From Desulfobacterales bacterium (GTDB lineage Bacteria > Desulfobacterota > Desulfobacteria > Desulfobacterales > JAHEIW01): 42,422 nt of DNA. A program made the translations under genes and the position numbers. Shown in pieces: positions 1 through 8,830 of the stretch (the stretch's first letter is position 1; each line of letters begins with the position of its first letter). Location: positions 3,522,897 to 3,565,318 of the forward strand of contig CP070746.1 of NCBI GenBank assembly GCA_020348305.1. Reading direction: 5' to 3'. Under the pieces are notes generated by a model. That model was given only the letters and a program-made list of their open reading frames with translations, made no database searches and was not told where the DNA came from.

Positions 1-137
1 ATCGATAACGTACCGGTGCCTCCGGTCGTTCCCCCACCGCCTCCACCGCTGCTTCCGCCACAGCCGATCAAAAATAATGTCACTGAAACCAGACACAACA
101 ATAAAACCATCGATGTTAATTTAGTTTTGCACTTCAT
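1..137 (-). CDS. Gly-rich lipoprotein, N-terminal part (DUF4382-like?)
   Basis: The gene runs off the left edge; only the first 45 codons are visible. The ATG at 137 follows a good AGGAGAG ribosome site. The product starts with a basic N-terminus and a hydrophobic stretch ending in the lipobox LIGC (Cys26), so it should be an envelope lipoprotein. After the Cys comes a Gly/Ser linker and then GGTGTLS. That order (Cys, Gly-rich linker, GTGTLS) is how I remember DUF4382 lipoproteins beginning, and such genes can sit beside DUF5666 genes, but the diagnostic domain lies outside the window. It is the last visible gene of the minus-strand cassette with the DUF5666 and DUF6502 genes, 54 bases downstream of the former. 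Confidence 0.7.
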   Translation of the reverse strand, partial: MKCKTKLTSMVLLLCLVSVTLFLIGCGGSSGGGGGGTTGGTGTLS

Positions 138-191
138 TTTACTCTCCTTTCTAAATTATTAATCTCGGTTGGACCCATTGCGAAGGAATCT

Positions 192-1652
192 TTAATCTTC
201 TGTCTGCAATTCAATACCTGTCCAGGTTACATCGATACCGCTGATCGTCCCTTTGGCGTTAACAACATCACCTGCGCGTACGGTATCGAAAAATTCTTCC
301 CGTGTAATCGGGGTGCCGTCACTCAACTCGAAACCGTCGTCGGGAACTGTACTTGTATCCACGCTTGTCCCCAGAATAATTAATGTTGATGAAGATTGTA
401 AGACGGATGTAACCGGTCCCTTTAAAACGACTTTGTCATCAACAGATGATTTAACCATCACCTTTGAGGCCAGGACTTCATCTTCGGCCACCGAGCGGCC
501 AAATATCCGTGCATCATCTCCGCTTTCAATCTGTTCCAATGAATCCGCTATACCTAGAAATTTAGTCAACGAATTGACCTTTACTAGCGCGTTGAGCCCG
601 GCTAAAGATATGGTATTTTCTCCTATGTTTATTCCGGTTACATATGATTTCAGTTTGACCTTTTCTTTGGCAATTACCCTATCCGCCAACAACACCCTTT
701 TGTTCAGTGATCCTTTCACCAACAGCGTTGACCCGATACTGACATCTTCCGGATTCAGTCCCTCAAAAGAGGTAATCGCGTCTGTTTGAATCGATATATT
801 TCCAATGGTGAACCCCGAAAGGGATGAAAAATCCGTAACAATGCCTTGAATGTCAGCAGCATCAGCTTCTTCCACGCTCAGTTCATCTTCGAGATCGATT
901 TGGGAGGCAATCAACACCAAATTTTCATCCAATGTGCCCTTCACTTCGAGCAGTTGTCCATCAGATGGCATGCCGCCGGGTAGGTTGGCGACATCCGCAA
1001 GCGAATAGTTTATTGTGAGAAGGTTGATTTGAAATGTTTTCTGCAGAATATCGACATTGGAAATCTTTCCTTTGAGCTCAACTTCAGTGTCGGGTAGAAA
1101 TGCATCCGCCTTTTTTTCGACGAAGGTGGCACGGATAAAACCATCACTGTCAAAAAACCCGCTCGCCTCGAGCACATTATCTGCTACAATGAGATCAATG
1201 GATGTATTTTTAAAAATGGTGAGATCATTGACAATGACGGTTTGACCCATCAGGATGATGCTTTTCGTAAAGCCGTTTATCGGGGTTATACTTTGTACCG
1301 GTCCTTCAACGTTGTCATTGAAAACGATTCTTTCCGCCTTTGCTGTACCGTCTTCCCATACCATTGATTCCACACGAACTACCATTCCGATTTCCAAGAA
1401 ATCCCGTACTGCGCTATCACCAACCCCAACCAGGTCTCCTTCGATAATAACTTCAACGGTACTCGTGTTTATCTCACCATTGCTCACAAAGATACTTCCA
1501 AATGCCGAAACGGAACCTATAGTGATACCTGTACCTCCGATACCACCGCTGGCGACCTGTGTATCTCCTGTACAGGCCATGAAAGAAGTTGATAACAATA
1601 AGCAGATCACAAGACCTAATAGATAGCTTTTAAATTTGTTGTGATAAAACAT
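192..1652 (-). CDS. DUF5666-repeat lipoprotein
   Basis: This 486-residue protein has a signal peptide with a lipobox (SFMAC, Cys27) followed by a GGIGGTG linker, so it is probably an outer-surface or periplasmic lipoprotein. The rest is a string of about six beta-rich units of 60 to 70 residues. Each carries a 'GxVxSI...F.V.G..V.......DL..G..V...G' pattern; the first reads FGSIFVSNGEINT and later EIGMVVRVES. This is typical of DUF5666 domains, whose function is not known. It lies 3 bases downstream of the DUF6502 gene and is clearly co-transcribed with it. No enzymatic motif was seen. Family identification is by motif memory only. Confidence 0.8.
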   Translation of the reverse strand: MFYHNKFKSYLLGLVICLLLSTSFMACTGDTQVASGGIGGTGITIGSVSAFGSIFVSNGEINTSTVEVIIEGDLVGVGDSAVRDFLEIGMVVRVESMVWEDGTAKAERIVFNDNVEGPVQSITPINGFTKSIILMGQTVIVNDLTIFKNTSIDLIVADNVLEASGFFDSDGFIRATFVEKKADAFLPDTEVELKGKISNVDILQKTFQINLLTINYSLADVANLPGGMPSDGQLLEVKGTLDENLVLIASQIDLEDELSVEEADAADIQGIVTDFSSLSGFTIGNISIQTDAITSFEGLNPEDVSIGSTLLVKGSLNKRVLLADRVIAKEKVKLKSYVTGINIGENTISLAGLNALVKVNSLTKFLGIADSLEQIESGDDARIFGRSVAEDEVLASKVMVKSSVDDKVVLKGPVTSVLQSSSTLIILGTSVDTSTVPDDGFELSDGTPITREEFFDTVRAGDVVNAKGTISGIDVTWTGIELQTED

Positions 1653-1655
1653 TCT

Positions 1656-2480
1656 TTATTCCTTCTTTGAAGTTCGTTCTTCAAAGTAATAGATGCCAAT
1701 TCCTGCAGTATTACGGCCGGTTCCCTTTATTGATGAATTGACATCCCGATCATGTTTGGAAAGATAATTATCCAGTTTTTCTAATAGTTGTTGGCACAAT
1801 TTGGTCGAGAATTTGCGAAATTGCGGAAGGGCCTCATTGGGTAAATTGTCGTACATCACTTTTCGTTGAAAAAATGGCCCTCTTTCATCAGGCTGCAGGT
1901 TGTGACCGATAGAAGAGATAAGATGGCCTGCATCGGTTCCTAGAATATGGATCTTCATGGACTCATCGCTTTCCGGCAAATAAGCACGGATAAGCAACCG
2001 GATACGGTTTGTTTTTGTACGGCTCGCCGCACCAACACGAATTAATTCGTCCAGAATTGCACGAAATGGCATATCGCCGCTGTACCGCTTCACAAGACCT
2101 TCAAATGTTGCCCCTTTGCCCGTAATCAAGAGAGTTGCAGGTTTACCGTTTTTGGTTAGAAAATCTCTGTCTCTTCGCCAACCAGCTATGACTCTAGCCG
2201 CCCGATTATACCGTTCTGCGCTAGCCTGGTCATCGGGTTGGGGAAGCTGGTACACCCGCTTCACCTCCTTACGATTCAGTCCGGTGATTACCGAAACGCG
2301 GGAAATAGATTGCTTTCGGCCTTCAATAGCAAAATCCCGCATGGCAATATCAACAAATAAAAACTTGGCGAAATCAGCAAAGGTACCATAAGAAATACCA
2401 TTGCGTAGAAGGATTCGAATGAAAGGGCGCAATATCCTTTTTAACGTCGCAAAAAAGGCCTGTCTTGTGTCTGTTGTCAT
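1656..2480 (-). CDS. DUF6502 family protein (possible regulator)
   Basis: The 274-residue product is soluble, with no signal peptide. The N-terminal half contains an AILRNGISYGTFADFAK-like segment and a helix-rich stretch around residues 55-75 (ISRVSVITGLNRKEVKRV) that resembles a winged-helix or helix-turn-helix unit. This layout matches DUF6502 proteins. Members of that family often lie next to DUF5666 lipoprotein genes, as here. I infer a regulatory or sensor role for the cassette from the helix-turn-helix-like segment; that is not established. It is the first gene of a tight minus-strand operon whose promoter candidate lies at 2515-2543. Confidence 0.7.
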   Translation of the reverse strand: MTTDTRQAFFATLKRILRPFIRILLRNGISYGTFADFAKFLFVDIAMRDFAIEGRKQSISRVSVITGLNRKEVKRVYQLPQPDDQASAERYNRAARVIAGWRRDRDFLTKNGKPATLLITGKGATFEGLVKRYSGDMPFRAILDELIRVGAASRTKTNRIRLLIRAYLPESDESMKIHILGTDAGHLISSIGHNLQPDERGPFFQRKVMYDNLPNEALPQFRKFSTKLCQQLLEKLDNYLSKHDRDVNSSIKGTGRNTAGIGIYYFEERTSKKE

Positions 2481-2514
2481 GAGCTGAAATCTCTAATCAC
2501 GTAAGCTGATATAA

Positions 2515-2543
2515 TATATAGGTAAACTATTTGAGTTAGTTAA
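2515..2543 (-). promoter_or_regulatory. sigma-70-like promoter of the DUF6502/DUF5666 operon
   Basis: Read on the minus strand there is TTAACT, a 17-base spacer, then TATATA. It lies about 35 bases upstream of the DUF6502 start in an AT-rich region. The elements and spacing fit a housekeeping promoter; only the sequence supports it. Confidence 0.5.
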
Positions 2544-2810
2544 GCAGCTGATCATTTTTCAACCGAATTGAAAAACAGAAATTTTATTTGGGAAATTTTT
2601 CCCAAATAATAATTTATTTGTCAAGTAATTTTTTTGTATAAAAAATTACACTTTGAATGGATTGAATGCTTTCGGTGAACAAGAGGGTCAAAGTTTGAAT
2701 TGTGAAACTTACCAACTAATTGCAATCTTGTTTCCTATCTGTTATTTAGGGCGGAAGATATATACCCTCTTAATAATACAATAAAATTTTGCCCGCACGC
2801 ACCTTGATAT
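2544..2810. other. AT-rich intergenic spacer
   Basis: No convincing gene is seen here on either strand. The region is AT-rich and separates the minus-strand DUF6502 operon from the plus-strand acyl-CoA dehydrogenase remnant. An in-frame TGA directly before 2811 shows that the remnant does not continue upstream in the same frame. Confidence 0.6.
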
Positions 2811-3032
2811 ATGGATAAACTTTCTCAAGAGATGGTGCATCTTTCAGCCATGGCCAAGCTTTTTGCCGCAGAGATAGCCATGAAAGTCACCACAGATTCT
2901 GTTCAGTTGCTGCGCGGCTATGGTTATGTAAAAGACTATCCGGTGGCACGGATGATGAGGGATGTCAAGATAACCCAGATCTATGAGGGAACTAGCCAAA
3001 TCCAGAAAATTTTCATCTCTGGTACGCTTTAA
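2811..3032 (+). pseudogene. acyl-CoA dehydrogenase, C-terminal remnant
   Basis: The 73-residue frame matches only the last helix bundle of an acyl-CoA dehydrogenase. It contains [30 protein letters not shown] and the family-typical end [12 protein letters not shown] full enzyme has about 380 residues, so some 300 N-terminal residues, including the FAD- and substrate-binding domains and the catalytic Glu region, are absent. A TGA lies immediately upstream in frame and no ribosome site precedes the ATG. It is best called a decayed gene end, lying 24 bases before the intact PLP enzyme gene. Confidence 0.85.
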
Positions 3033-3056
3033 TGACAAAAAGCTGATAAGGAAATT

Positions 3057-4109
3057 ATGATCATGACAAATGAAAGTCAAATCCTTTCCCGAGAGGCTTT
3101 GCAGTCTCGCATCGATGAACTCGCCCGGATACATATTGCTCATCTTCCGACACCCTTGGAGTTTTGTCCCCGCCTGACAGAAGCGCTAGGGGGTCCAGAG
3201 ATCTGGATAAAGCGTGACGACTGTACGGGCCTCGCCTTTGGCGGGAATAAGACTCGGCAGTTAGAATTTATATTTGCTGAAGCCCAGCAGCAGGGGGCAG
3301 ACACCATCGTAATCGGTGCAGGCTCACAGTCAAACTGGTGCCGCCAAACCGTTGCCGCGGCCTGTAAGTTTGGGATGAAGACTGTTTTGATCCTTGTGCA
3401 TGGGGTAAAAGGTGCCTCCCTGCAAGGCAATCTCCTGCTAGACCATCTGCTCGGAGCTGACGTAACCATTGTAGAGGGAGAGGACTTGCAGCAGCTTCCG
3501 CCATTACTCGAAGAAAGAGCGCAAATGCTAAGGCGCAAGGGACGCAAACCTTACCTGATGAATCCTTTTGGTCTGCCGACGCTCTCATTGGCGGCCGTTG
3601 GTTACGTGAACGCCTTCCTGGAGCTTGATGCCCAGCTCCGGCAGCAAGGCATCGAAGCTGATCATATCTACCTGGCAGGCGCCAATATTACCCCAGCCGG
3701 TCTGGCGCTGGGTGTGAAAGCGCTGGGTCGCAAAACCAGGGTGATCGGGATTACACCCATCCGTTGGGATGAAGATCGCAGCACTGATATTGCCCGTATT
3801 GCCAATGCTACCGCCGAACGACTGGGACTCAACTTTTTTTTTCGTCCAGAGGAGATTTACAATGAGGATAGTTATGTGGGAGAGCGTTATGGAGTCATGA
3901 CGACCGAATGCCGCGAAGCGTTGAAATTGGTGGCCAAAACCGAAGGGATTATCCTTGATCCGGTTTATACGAGTAAGGCGATGGCGGGTCTTATCGACCA
4001 CATCCGTCAGGGAAGGATTGGTGAAAATGAGATCGTTATCTTCCTGCACACAGGTGGAACCCCAGCCCTCTTCGCCTACGCTGAGGATCTCGAACTCGCC
4101 GCCAAATAA
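3057..4109 (+). CDS. D-cysteine desulfhydrase / ACC deaminase family PLP enzyme
   Basis: The 350-residue protein is a fold-type II PLP enzyme. The PLP lysine is Lys65 in FGGNKTRQLE. The substrate/phosphate loop reads GSQSNWCRQTVAA, where most relatives have SNHARQT. A second phosphate-binding loop, HTGGTPALF, is near residue 330. The family includes D-cysteine desulfhydrase (D-cysteine to pyruvate, H2S and ammonia), ACC deaminase and L-cysteate sulfo-lyase. The Trp-Cys replacement in the substrate loop makes the exact substrate uncertain. AAGGA lies 5 bases before the ATG at 3057; ATG 3063 is an alternative. The gene stands alone between two gene relics. Confidence 0.85.
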   Translation: MIMTNESQILSREALQSRIDELARIHIAHLPTPLEFCPRLTEALGGPEIWIKRDDCTGLAFGGNKTRQLEFIFAEAQQQGADTIVIGAGSQSNWCRQTVAAACKFGMKTVLILVHGVKGASLQGNLLLDHLLGADVTIVEGEDLQQLPPLLEERAQMLRRKGRKPYLMNPFGLPTLSLAAVGYVNAFLELDAQLRQQGIEADHIYLAGANITPAGLALGVKALGRKTRVIGITPIRWDEDRSTDIARIANATAERLGLNFFFRPEEIYNEDSYVGERYGVMTTECREALKLVAKTEGIILDPVYTSKAMAGLIDHIRQGRIGENEIVIFLHTGGTPALFAYAEDLELAAK

Positions 4110-4216
4110 GCTCTGGGCATTGAAGAACCTATGAAAAAAAATGGAAAAATGGTGTCGCGTCTTGAATTGTGAATTAACATGGCAAATTACATTCAACTTC
4201 ATCTAGACGGTCTGCC

Positions 4217-4468
4217 CGAATAAAAATCAACAGCAACGTCCAGATGAGCAGCCTCCATATCAAAACCCATTGCAACATAGACGAGGCTTCCCGAAGCCTG
4301 CTGGAATCGGCCATCAACAAACTCGACCTTTCGGCCCGTGCATTTAACCTTGTTTTAAAAATCGCCCGTACCATTGCTGATCTGGAAGGCGAGCCGAATA
4401 TTTTGGTGGATCATGTTTCGGAGGCGATTCAATATCGCAATTTGGATCAAGGCAGTCAGTTTAGATAG
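4217..4468 (+). pseudogene. ComM/YifB-type Mg-chelatase-like protein, C-terminal remnant
   Basis: From about 4217 the frame reads INSNVQMSSLHIKTHC and then ends with LSARAFNLVLKIARTIADLE and HVSEAIQYRNLD. This is the C-terminal AAA+ lid region of the ComM/YifB family, the 'LSARAY...KVARTIADL...AEAIQYR' signature. Intact proteins have about 500 residues, so more than 80 percent is missing. There is no ribosome site. A second, shorter relic of the same gene end lies at 19274-19330. Confidence 0.85.
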
Positions 4469-4743
4469 AACTTGTTTGATCCGTATAATCTATTAAGAAG
4501 AATTATTTGCGCACTGATCAAGATTTGAAACTGCTTCTTCTGACAAGTTTAGTTCGTCTTGTTACACATAGTGTGCCTTAATGGGCCGCAGAGCGTTGGA
4601 GAACAATGAGGGTTATGAACTTAGGGAATCCCAAAGTCCTTACAGCCATGTTTTTGCCCCTGAAAAGTGTTCCCTAAGACTGAAAAACGACCCTTTTTGG
4701 CAGATTTCTTCATAAAATATAAACACATAGCTTGGTCCGACAA

Positions 4744-4767
4744 GAGATGCAGAGATGCAGAGATGCC
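4744..4767 (+). repeat. three tandem 8-base units
   Basis: GAGATGCA occurs three times head to tail, the last unit ending in C instead of A. It overlaps the start of the transposase remnant. The 4469-4754 spacer before it holds no recognisable gene. Confidence 0.7.
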
Positions 4768-5159
4768 AAGTTGATTTTGGTCTTGAAGAGTTCGGAGTCC
4801 TGGAGACCGCAGAAAGGTTGAAGCGTTATCGACGCTATGTTTATGAGGCCGGCGCTGTGGATCAATCGGAAAAACTGGTTGCCCCAGTACCATCTTCTGG
4901 AGCTACAGGGCAGGCCTCAGTAATTGACAACAGTGTTTTGCAAAAACAGCAGGAAAATGACTTTAAGCTCAAGCGCTTGCAACGCTTCAGATATCGTACC
5001 CGCTACTTTACGGATTCAGGTATCATTGGTACCAAAGAATTTGTGGCCGGAAACTATCGCAGATTCAAAGATCTGTTTATGTCCAAAAAAGATAAGATCC
5101 ACCGGCCGGTGGTGGGATTGGATGGGATTTTTTCGTTAAAGCACCTGGCGGATAGCTGA
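4755..5159 (+). pseudogene. REP-associated (Y1/IS200-like) transposase, C-terminal remnant
   Basis: The 134-residue frame resembles only the C-terminal tail of REP-associated tyrosine transposases. It has a segment like RLKRYRRYVYEAGAV, then RTRYFTDSGIIGTKEFV, then NYRRFKDLF, equivalent to the 'YFSDG..IGS..FV' tail of that family. The catalytic Y1 domain (HUH motif and Tyr) is absent, so it cannot transpose. The ATG at 4755 arises within the tandem repeat and has no ribosome site. REP-like palindromes are found elsewhere in the window (26.9 and 29.9 kb), which fits a genome that once had such an enzyme. Confidence 0.7.
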
Positions 5160-5290
5160 TTTTTTTAGATCCCGAACAATCATTTTGAATAATATCGGGA
5201 GGCCTATCTTGTGACCCTTAAAGAGTTTTCTTTTTCTAGCCATGGCAGCTATCAAAGCATCCTGAAATGGTTTGACACTAACTTTCAAAT

Positions 5291-5428
5291 AAAGTAGAGG
5301 TCTGGATCTGGGGGCCGGAAGAAAATAGACGCAACAGCTATAAAGCTTTGAGCTATCTATATGACGGGGTTATTTTGAGGAAGCCCACAATCGTCCACAT
5401 CAATTGCGGGCTTCACGATATGAGGTAG
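5291..5428 (+). pseudogene. SGNH/GDSL-type hydrolase fragment
   Basis: One frame reads KVEVWIWGPEENRRNSY and later PTIVHINCGLHDMR before a TAG. The 'VW.PEEN..NS' and 'VH.NCGLHD' blocks are conserved in the middle of a family of SGNH hydrolases. The GDS nucleophile block and the C-terminal Asp/His are missing. Just before it, a short frame starts with GTG at 5211 behind GGGAGG and runs to 5297. It may be the old gene start, now out of frame, but I could not match it to the family. Confidence 0.55.
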
Positions 5429-5487
5429 TTGAGATTCAGTGATCTGGGTATTTTAACCCCTAACCCTAAAGCTAAAGGAGGTGTTTT

Positions 5488-6864
5488 ATGAAAAGCAAAG
5501 GTTTTGTTGTGATGGTTATGGTAATTGTCTTAATCCTCGCTTCTTTTCAGGTGGCAACGGCAAAGGAAACCATTAGAATCCTTGCCTTTGCTCAGGGATT
5601 TGCGTGGCCTGAGCTTTTTGGTCCAAAGGGCACCGAAAGAACGGAATTGCTAGGGAAACTCGAAACGGAAGTGGGTGCCAGGGTTGAGATTGAGTGGGGT
5701 GATGAAACCGCAGTTCGGCAAAAGGTATTGACGGATCTGATTGCCGGCACGGGGAGGTATGATATCCTCCTTGTCGGAAGCGCTCAAGGGGTGCAAGCTT
5801 ATGGACATGGTAAATTTCTGGAGCCGCTGGATGATTATTTTAAGAAACACCCATCCAAATACTTCGATCCCAACGACGTTTTCGGGAAGTACCTTGATGC
5901 AAATCGGATGCCTCCGGGTGGGCCCTTGTATGCGCTGCCATATTACTCTTTTGGGGCCGGTATCATGTATCGCAAGGATTTATTTGATAAATACGGCTTG
6001 CAACCACCCAAAACCACTGACGAACTGATGGATGTTCTTGCCAAGCTCAAGGCAGGATTTAAAAAGGACGGCATGAAGGATATATATGCCGTCACAATGC
6101 GGGGGGCTCCGGGGGAAGAGCCCACCCTCGATCTTGGTGGATTTGTATATGCGAATGCGGGTTATCCGGCCTGGTTTGAAGGGGGGCTGGTTACCGCAGC
6201 AGACATCAAGAAAAACAAGGCCAAACCCATTTTCACATCAGATGATTTTAAGGCCGGCTTTAAAATGTTCGTGGATATATGCAAGCAGTACGGACCACCT
6301 GGAATTTCATCCCACACATGGGTAGATATGATGAATACATATGCTGCGGGCAAGGCCGCTATTTTGATGCCTTCGGCAATCAATGCGTATGCAGCCCTGG
6401 GAATTTCCGAAAATCCCGATGTGAAAAACAACACCCGTTTCGCCAAAAGCCCTGTCGGTCCCAGCGGTAAGGAGATTCAAAGCTTCTGGACATTTTCCAT
6501 GGGTATCAACAGGGATTCAAAAAACAAAGTCAAGGCCTGGAAAGTGCTCACGTATCTGACAGGGAAAAGTGCCATGCAGGCCTTCGCAGACAGGACCCAA
6601 TGGCCCAATGTGACCATGAAGTCCGTCATGTACAGCGATGTATTGGTGAAAAAATACGGTATGGAGGAAATCAAACTCAATGAAGAATCCGTAGCTGACG
6701 CAAATCCATATTATTTCCCATATATTCCCGAACTGGCAGAGTTCTCCGATAAGATCGGAACCGCTGCATCCAATGCGATTGCAGGAAAAGATATCGATCC
6801 GGTTCTGAATAAGCTCAATACCTGGGCCCTGGAACGTATGTTCCGGGGAGGCTATTACGACTGA
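5488..6864 (+). CDS. ABC transporter substrate-binding protein, family 1 (sugar/polyol type)
   Basis: The 458-residue protein has a Sec signal peptide (MKSKGFVVMVMVIVLILA, cleavage near ATAKE) and the layout of UgpB/MalE-type binding proteins: an N-terminal ETIRILAFAQG strand, RYDILLVGS, YALPYYSFGAGIMYRKDLF, and a helical C-terminal tail. It would bind a solute, probably a sugar or polyol, in the periplasm and deliver it to the two permeases encoded downstream. A perfect AAAGGAGGTG precedes the ATG. A G/C-rich hairpin directly after the gene separates it from the permease genes, as is common where the binding protein must be made in excess. Confidence 0.9.
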   Translation: MKSKGFVVMVMVIVLILASFQVATAKETIRILAFAQGFAWPELFGPKGTERTELLGKLETEVGARVEIEWGDETAVRQKVLTDLIAGTGRYDILLVGSAQGVQAYGHGKFLEPLDDYFKKHPSKYFDPNDVFGKYLDANRMPPGGPLYALPYYSFGAGIMYRKDLFDKYGLQPPKTTDELMDVLAKLKAGFKKDGMKDIYAVTMRGAPGEEPTLDLGGFVYANAGYPAWFEGGLVTAADIKKNKAKPIFTSDDFKAGFKMFVDICKQYGPPGISSHTWVDMMNTYAAGKAAILMPSAINAYAALGISENPDVKNNTRFAKSPVGPSGKEIQSFWTFSMGINRDSKNKVKAWKVLTYLTGKSAMQAFADRTQWPNVTMKSVMYSDVLVKKYGMEEIKLNEESVADANPYYFPYIPELAEFSDKIGTAASNAIAGKDIDPVLNKLNTWALERMFRGGYYD

Positions 6865-6896
6865 AAAGATAATTTAAAATAGAAACGATCACCCTA

Positions 6897-6975
6897 AAAG
6901 GGGGGAGCTTCCCTATTCGATGTTCAAAGTTGGAAGTTCGATGTTCAATCTGTTAATTGAGGACTCCCCCCCTTT
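6897..6975 (+). promoter_or_regulatory. inverted repeat with G6/C7 arms after the binding-protein gene
   Basis: AAAGGGGGGAG at 6897-6907 pairs with CTCCCCCCCTTT at 6964-6975 with one bulged C. The loop of about 56 bases contains two direct copies of TTCGATGTTCAA (6916-6927 and 6937-6948). There is no T-run, so it looks like an mRNA-stabilising or partial-attenuation structure, or a dispersed intergenic element. Confidence 0.55.
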
Positions 6976-7012
6976 AAGCTTTTGAACAGATTCACAACGA
7001 GAGGTGTGAGCA

Positions 7013-7159
7013 ATGGACAGGGTCGTTATTAATACCGGTGGAGGAAGCGGCATCGGCAGAGAACTGTGTCACTTTTTTCCAAAAATGGTGGAAAGCCATG
7101 CTTTGAATGCTCTCTACAGCAAGTTTCTGCCGGGGAAAGGGGATGAAAGAAGAAAATAA
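7013..7159 (+). pseudogene. short ORF with a Rossmann-like start, probable SDR remnant
   Basis: A 48-codon frame begins MDRVVINTGGGSGIGRE, very like the N-terminal nucleotide-binding strand and TGGGSGIGR loop of short-chain dehydrogenases. It continues with unrelated residues and stops 17 bases inside the permease gene. AGGTG lies 8 bases before the ATG. I interpret it as the retained start of a deleted dehydrogenase gene. A short coupling peptide for the permease cannot be excluded. Confidence 0.45.
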
Positions 7160-7982
7160 GCTCTTGATGCCGAGCCTGATTCTTTGTGCAGCCATAGTTG
7201 CCTTTCCGACTGCGTTCTTGCTGTATGTAAGTCTTCATAGATGGGTGCTATTTAGTCGAGAGGTGAACTTTGTTTGGCTTGGGAACTTTTATAGCATCAT
7301 CACCTCTTCCGACTTCCTGGAATCCTTAAGAGTTACGGCTATTTTTATTTTCTCATCGACCCTGCTCACCCTGTTATTCGGGCTGGCGCTGGCCTTAATC
7401 CTCAACGAGAAACTAAGGGGGCGGGGTTTATTCAGGGTCATTTTTACCCTGCCGGCGATCATCCCACCTGTGGTTGCAGGTTTCGCGTGGAAATTCCTGC
7501 TGAACAGGGAAGTCGGTGTCATCGGTGGCTTCATTCTTCCAGCATTGGGATTTGAAAAGAGCATTCACGGAGACCCGCTTCTGGCGCTGATATCCGTTAT
7601 CATTGCAGACGTATGGTGCAGAATGCCACTTACATTTATCATTCTCATGGCAGGGCTGCAGGCGATTCCGGATGTACTCTATGAGGCCGCGAAAATAGAT
7701 GGCGCCAATTACTGGAAAATGCTCCAAAATGTAACCCTACCTTTATTGAAGCCGGCGATCATCATTGCGCTGATTATACGGTTTATTGATGCCTTCAACC
7801 TTTTTGAAACCATTTTTGTGATGACCCGCGGGGGGCCGGGCACTGCTACAGAGACCCTTCCGCTGCTCGGCTGGAAGATTGGATTTCAGTATTTTAATCT
7901 TGGTCAAGCAGCTTCGTTGGCCGTGATAATGTTGCTTATCACTGTGATAATCAGTCAGGTTTTAATCAGGAGAATGCGCTGA
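7143..7982 (+). CDS. ABC transporter permease, MalF/UgpA type
   Basis: Starting at ATG 7143 (MKEENKLLMPS) the protein has 279 residues and six predicted membrane helices, beginning with LILCAAIVAFPTAFLLYVSL. The EAA loop, EAAKIDGANYWKMLQNVTLP, is near residue 190 and is the contact site for the ATPase. The upstream ATG at 7107 is rejected because it would place a Lys/Gly-rich tail before the first helix, and GGGGAAAGGGG lies just before 7143. The gene overlaps the next permease by one base (TGATG). It forms a heterodimeric channel with that protein. Confidence 0.88.
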   Translation: MKEENKLLMPSLILCAAIVAFPTAFLLYVSLHRWVLFSREVNFVWLGNFYSIITSSDFLESLRVTAIFIFSSTLLTLLFGLALALILNEKLRGRGLFRVIFTLPAIIPPVVAGFAWKFLLNREVGVIGGFILPALGFEKSIHGDPLLALISVIIADVWCRMPLTFIILMAGLQAIPDVLYEAAKIDGANYWKMLQNVTLPLLKPAIIIALIIRFIDAFNLFETIFVMTRGGPGTATETLPLLGWKIGFQYFNLGQAASLAVIMLLITVIISQVLIRRMR

Positions 7983-8815
7983 TGGGGGCATCGAAATCAA
8001 CGCGTCATCATTATTCCAGACTCATTTTATACGCAATCCTTGGCGTATATCTGGTTTTTGTTCTATTTCCAATCACCTGGTTGGTGCTTTCATCCTTAAA
8101 AACCCATTACCAGACCCTGATAATTCCGCCCCAACTTGTGTTTCAGCCTACCATGGAAGCCTATGAGAAGATCTTTACCGGCGGGATGTTGAAAGCGTTT
8201 GCGAACAGTTTAAAGATCGCCGGCATCGATATTGTTCTGGCACTGTTTTTCGGTATACCCGCAGCATACAGTCTTGCTCGCTTCAAATCGAAGCTCAATG
8301 AGAATATCGGGTTCTGGTTTCTTTCGATCAGAATGGCTCCGGCCTTTGGCGTCATCGTTCCAATCTATATTGTAATCCGCAGCTTGAAGTTATTAGATTC
8401 CATTTTTGCTGTTAACCTGGCACATTTACTTATTAATCTGCCGTTTGCGATCTGGTTACTCAAAGGTTACTTTGAAGAAATGCCCATTGCAATTGAGGAG
8501 TCTGCCCTTATTGACGGGGCCACACGTCTGCAAGTTCTCTTGAGGATCGTTCTTCCACCGAGTATGCCAATGGTGATTTCCGTGGCGATCTTGACCTTCA
8601 TGTTCTCCTGGAACGAATTTCTTTTCGTGTTCGTGCTGACATCCTCGGAAGGTGCAACAGTGCCGGTGCTGGTTGCATCATTGGCCGGCACCATGACATT
8701 TGATTGGCCTTTGATGTGTGCCGTGTCTATCGGGGCGATGGTGCCGGCGTTTATATTTGTCCTGATCGTGCAAAGATTCATTGTCAGGGGTCTGACCCTT
8801 GGAGCCATAAAGTAG
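7982..8815 (+). CDS. ABC transporter permease, MalG/UgpE type
   Basis: This 277-residue inner-membrane protein has six hydrophobic helices. The EAA loop EESALIDGATRLQVLLRIVL begins with EES, typical of the MalG-type subunit. It is translationally coupled to the preceding permease through a TGATG overlap. With the binding protein at 5488 it makes a near-complete importer. The ATPase normally required is present in this cluster only as a deleted remnant at 10046, so the system must borrow an ATPase or be inactive. Confidence 0.9.
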   Translation: MGASKSTRHHYSRLILYAILGVYLVFVLFPITWLVLSSLKTHYQTLIIPPQLVFQPTMEAYEKIFTGGMLKAFANSLKIAGIDIVLALFFGIPAAYSLARFKSKLNENIGFWFLSIRMAPAFGVIVPIYIVIRSLKLLDSIFAVNLAHLLINLPFAIWLLKGYFEEMPIAIEESALIDGATRLQVLLRIVLPPSMPMVISVAILTFMFSWNEFLFVFVLTSSEGATVPVLVASLAGTMTFDWPLMCAVSIGAMVPAFIFVLIVQRFIVRGLTLGAIK

Positions 8816-8830
8816 TGTAGGAACAAAGCG

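Noticed and set aside
253..1626. Plus-strand open frames opposite the DUF5666 gene
   Set aside because: They mirror a real minus-strand gene, have no ribosome sites and low-complexity Ser/Thr-rich translations.
4744..4767. Tandem 8-base repeat as a CRISPR-like array
   Set aside because: Only three short adjoining units, no spacers; no array is present anywhere in the window.
4621..4893. Minus-strand 90-residue ORF
   Set aside because: Partly the shadow of the transposase remnant, no recognisable motif, no ribosome site.
7107..7142. Upstream start for the first permease
   Set aside because: The ATG lies inside the short SDR-like ORF with no ribosome site; 7143 has one and gives a normal N-terminus.
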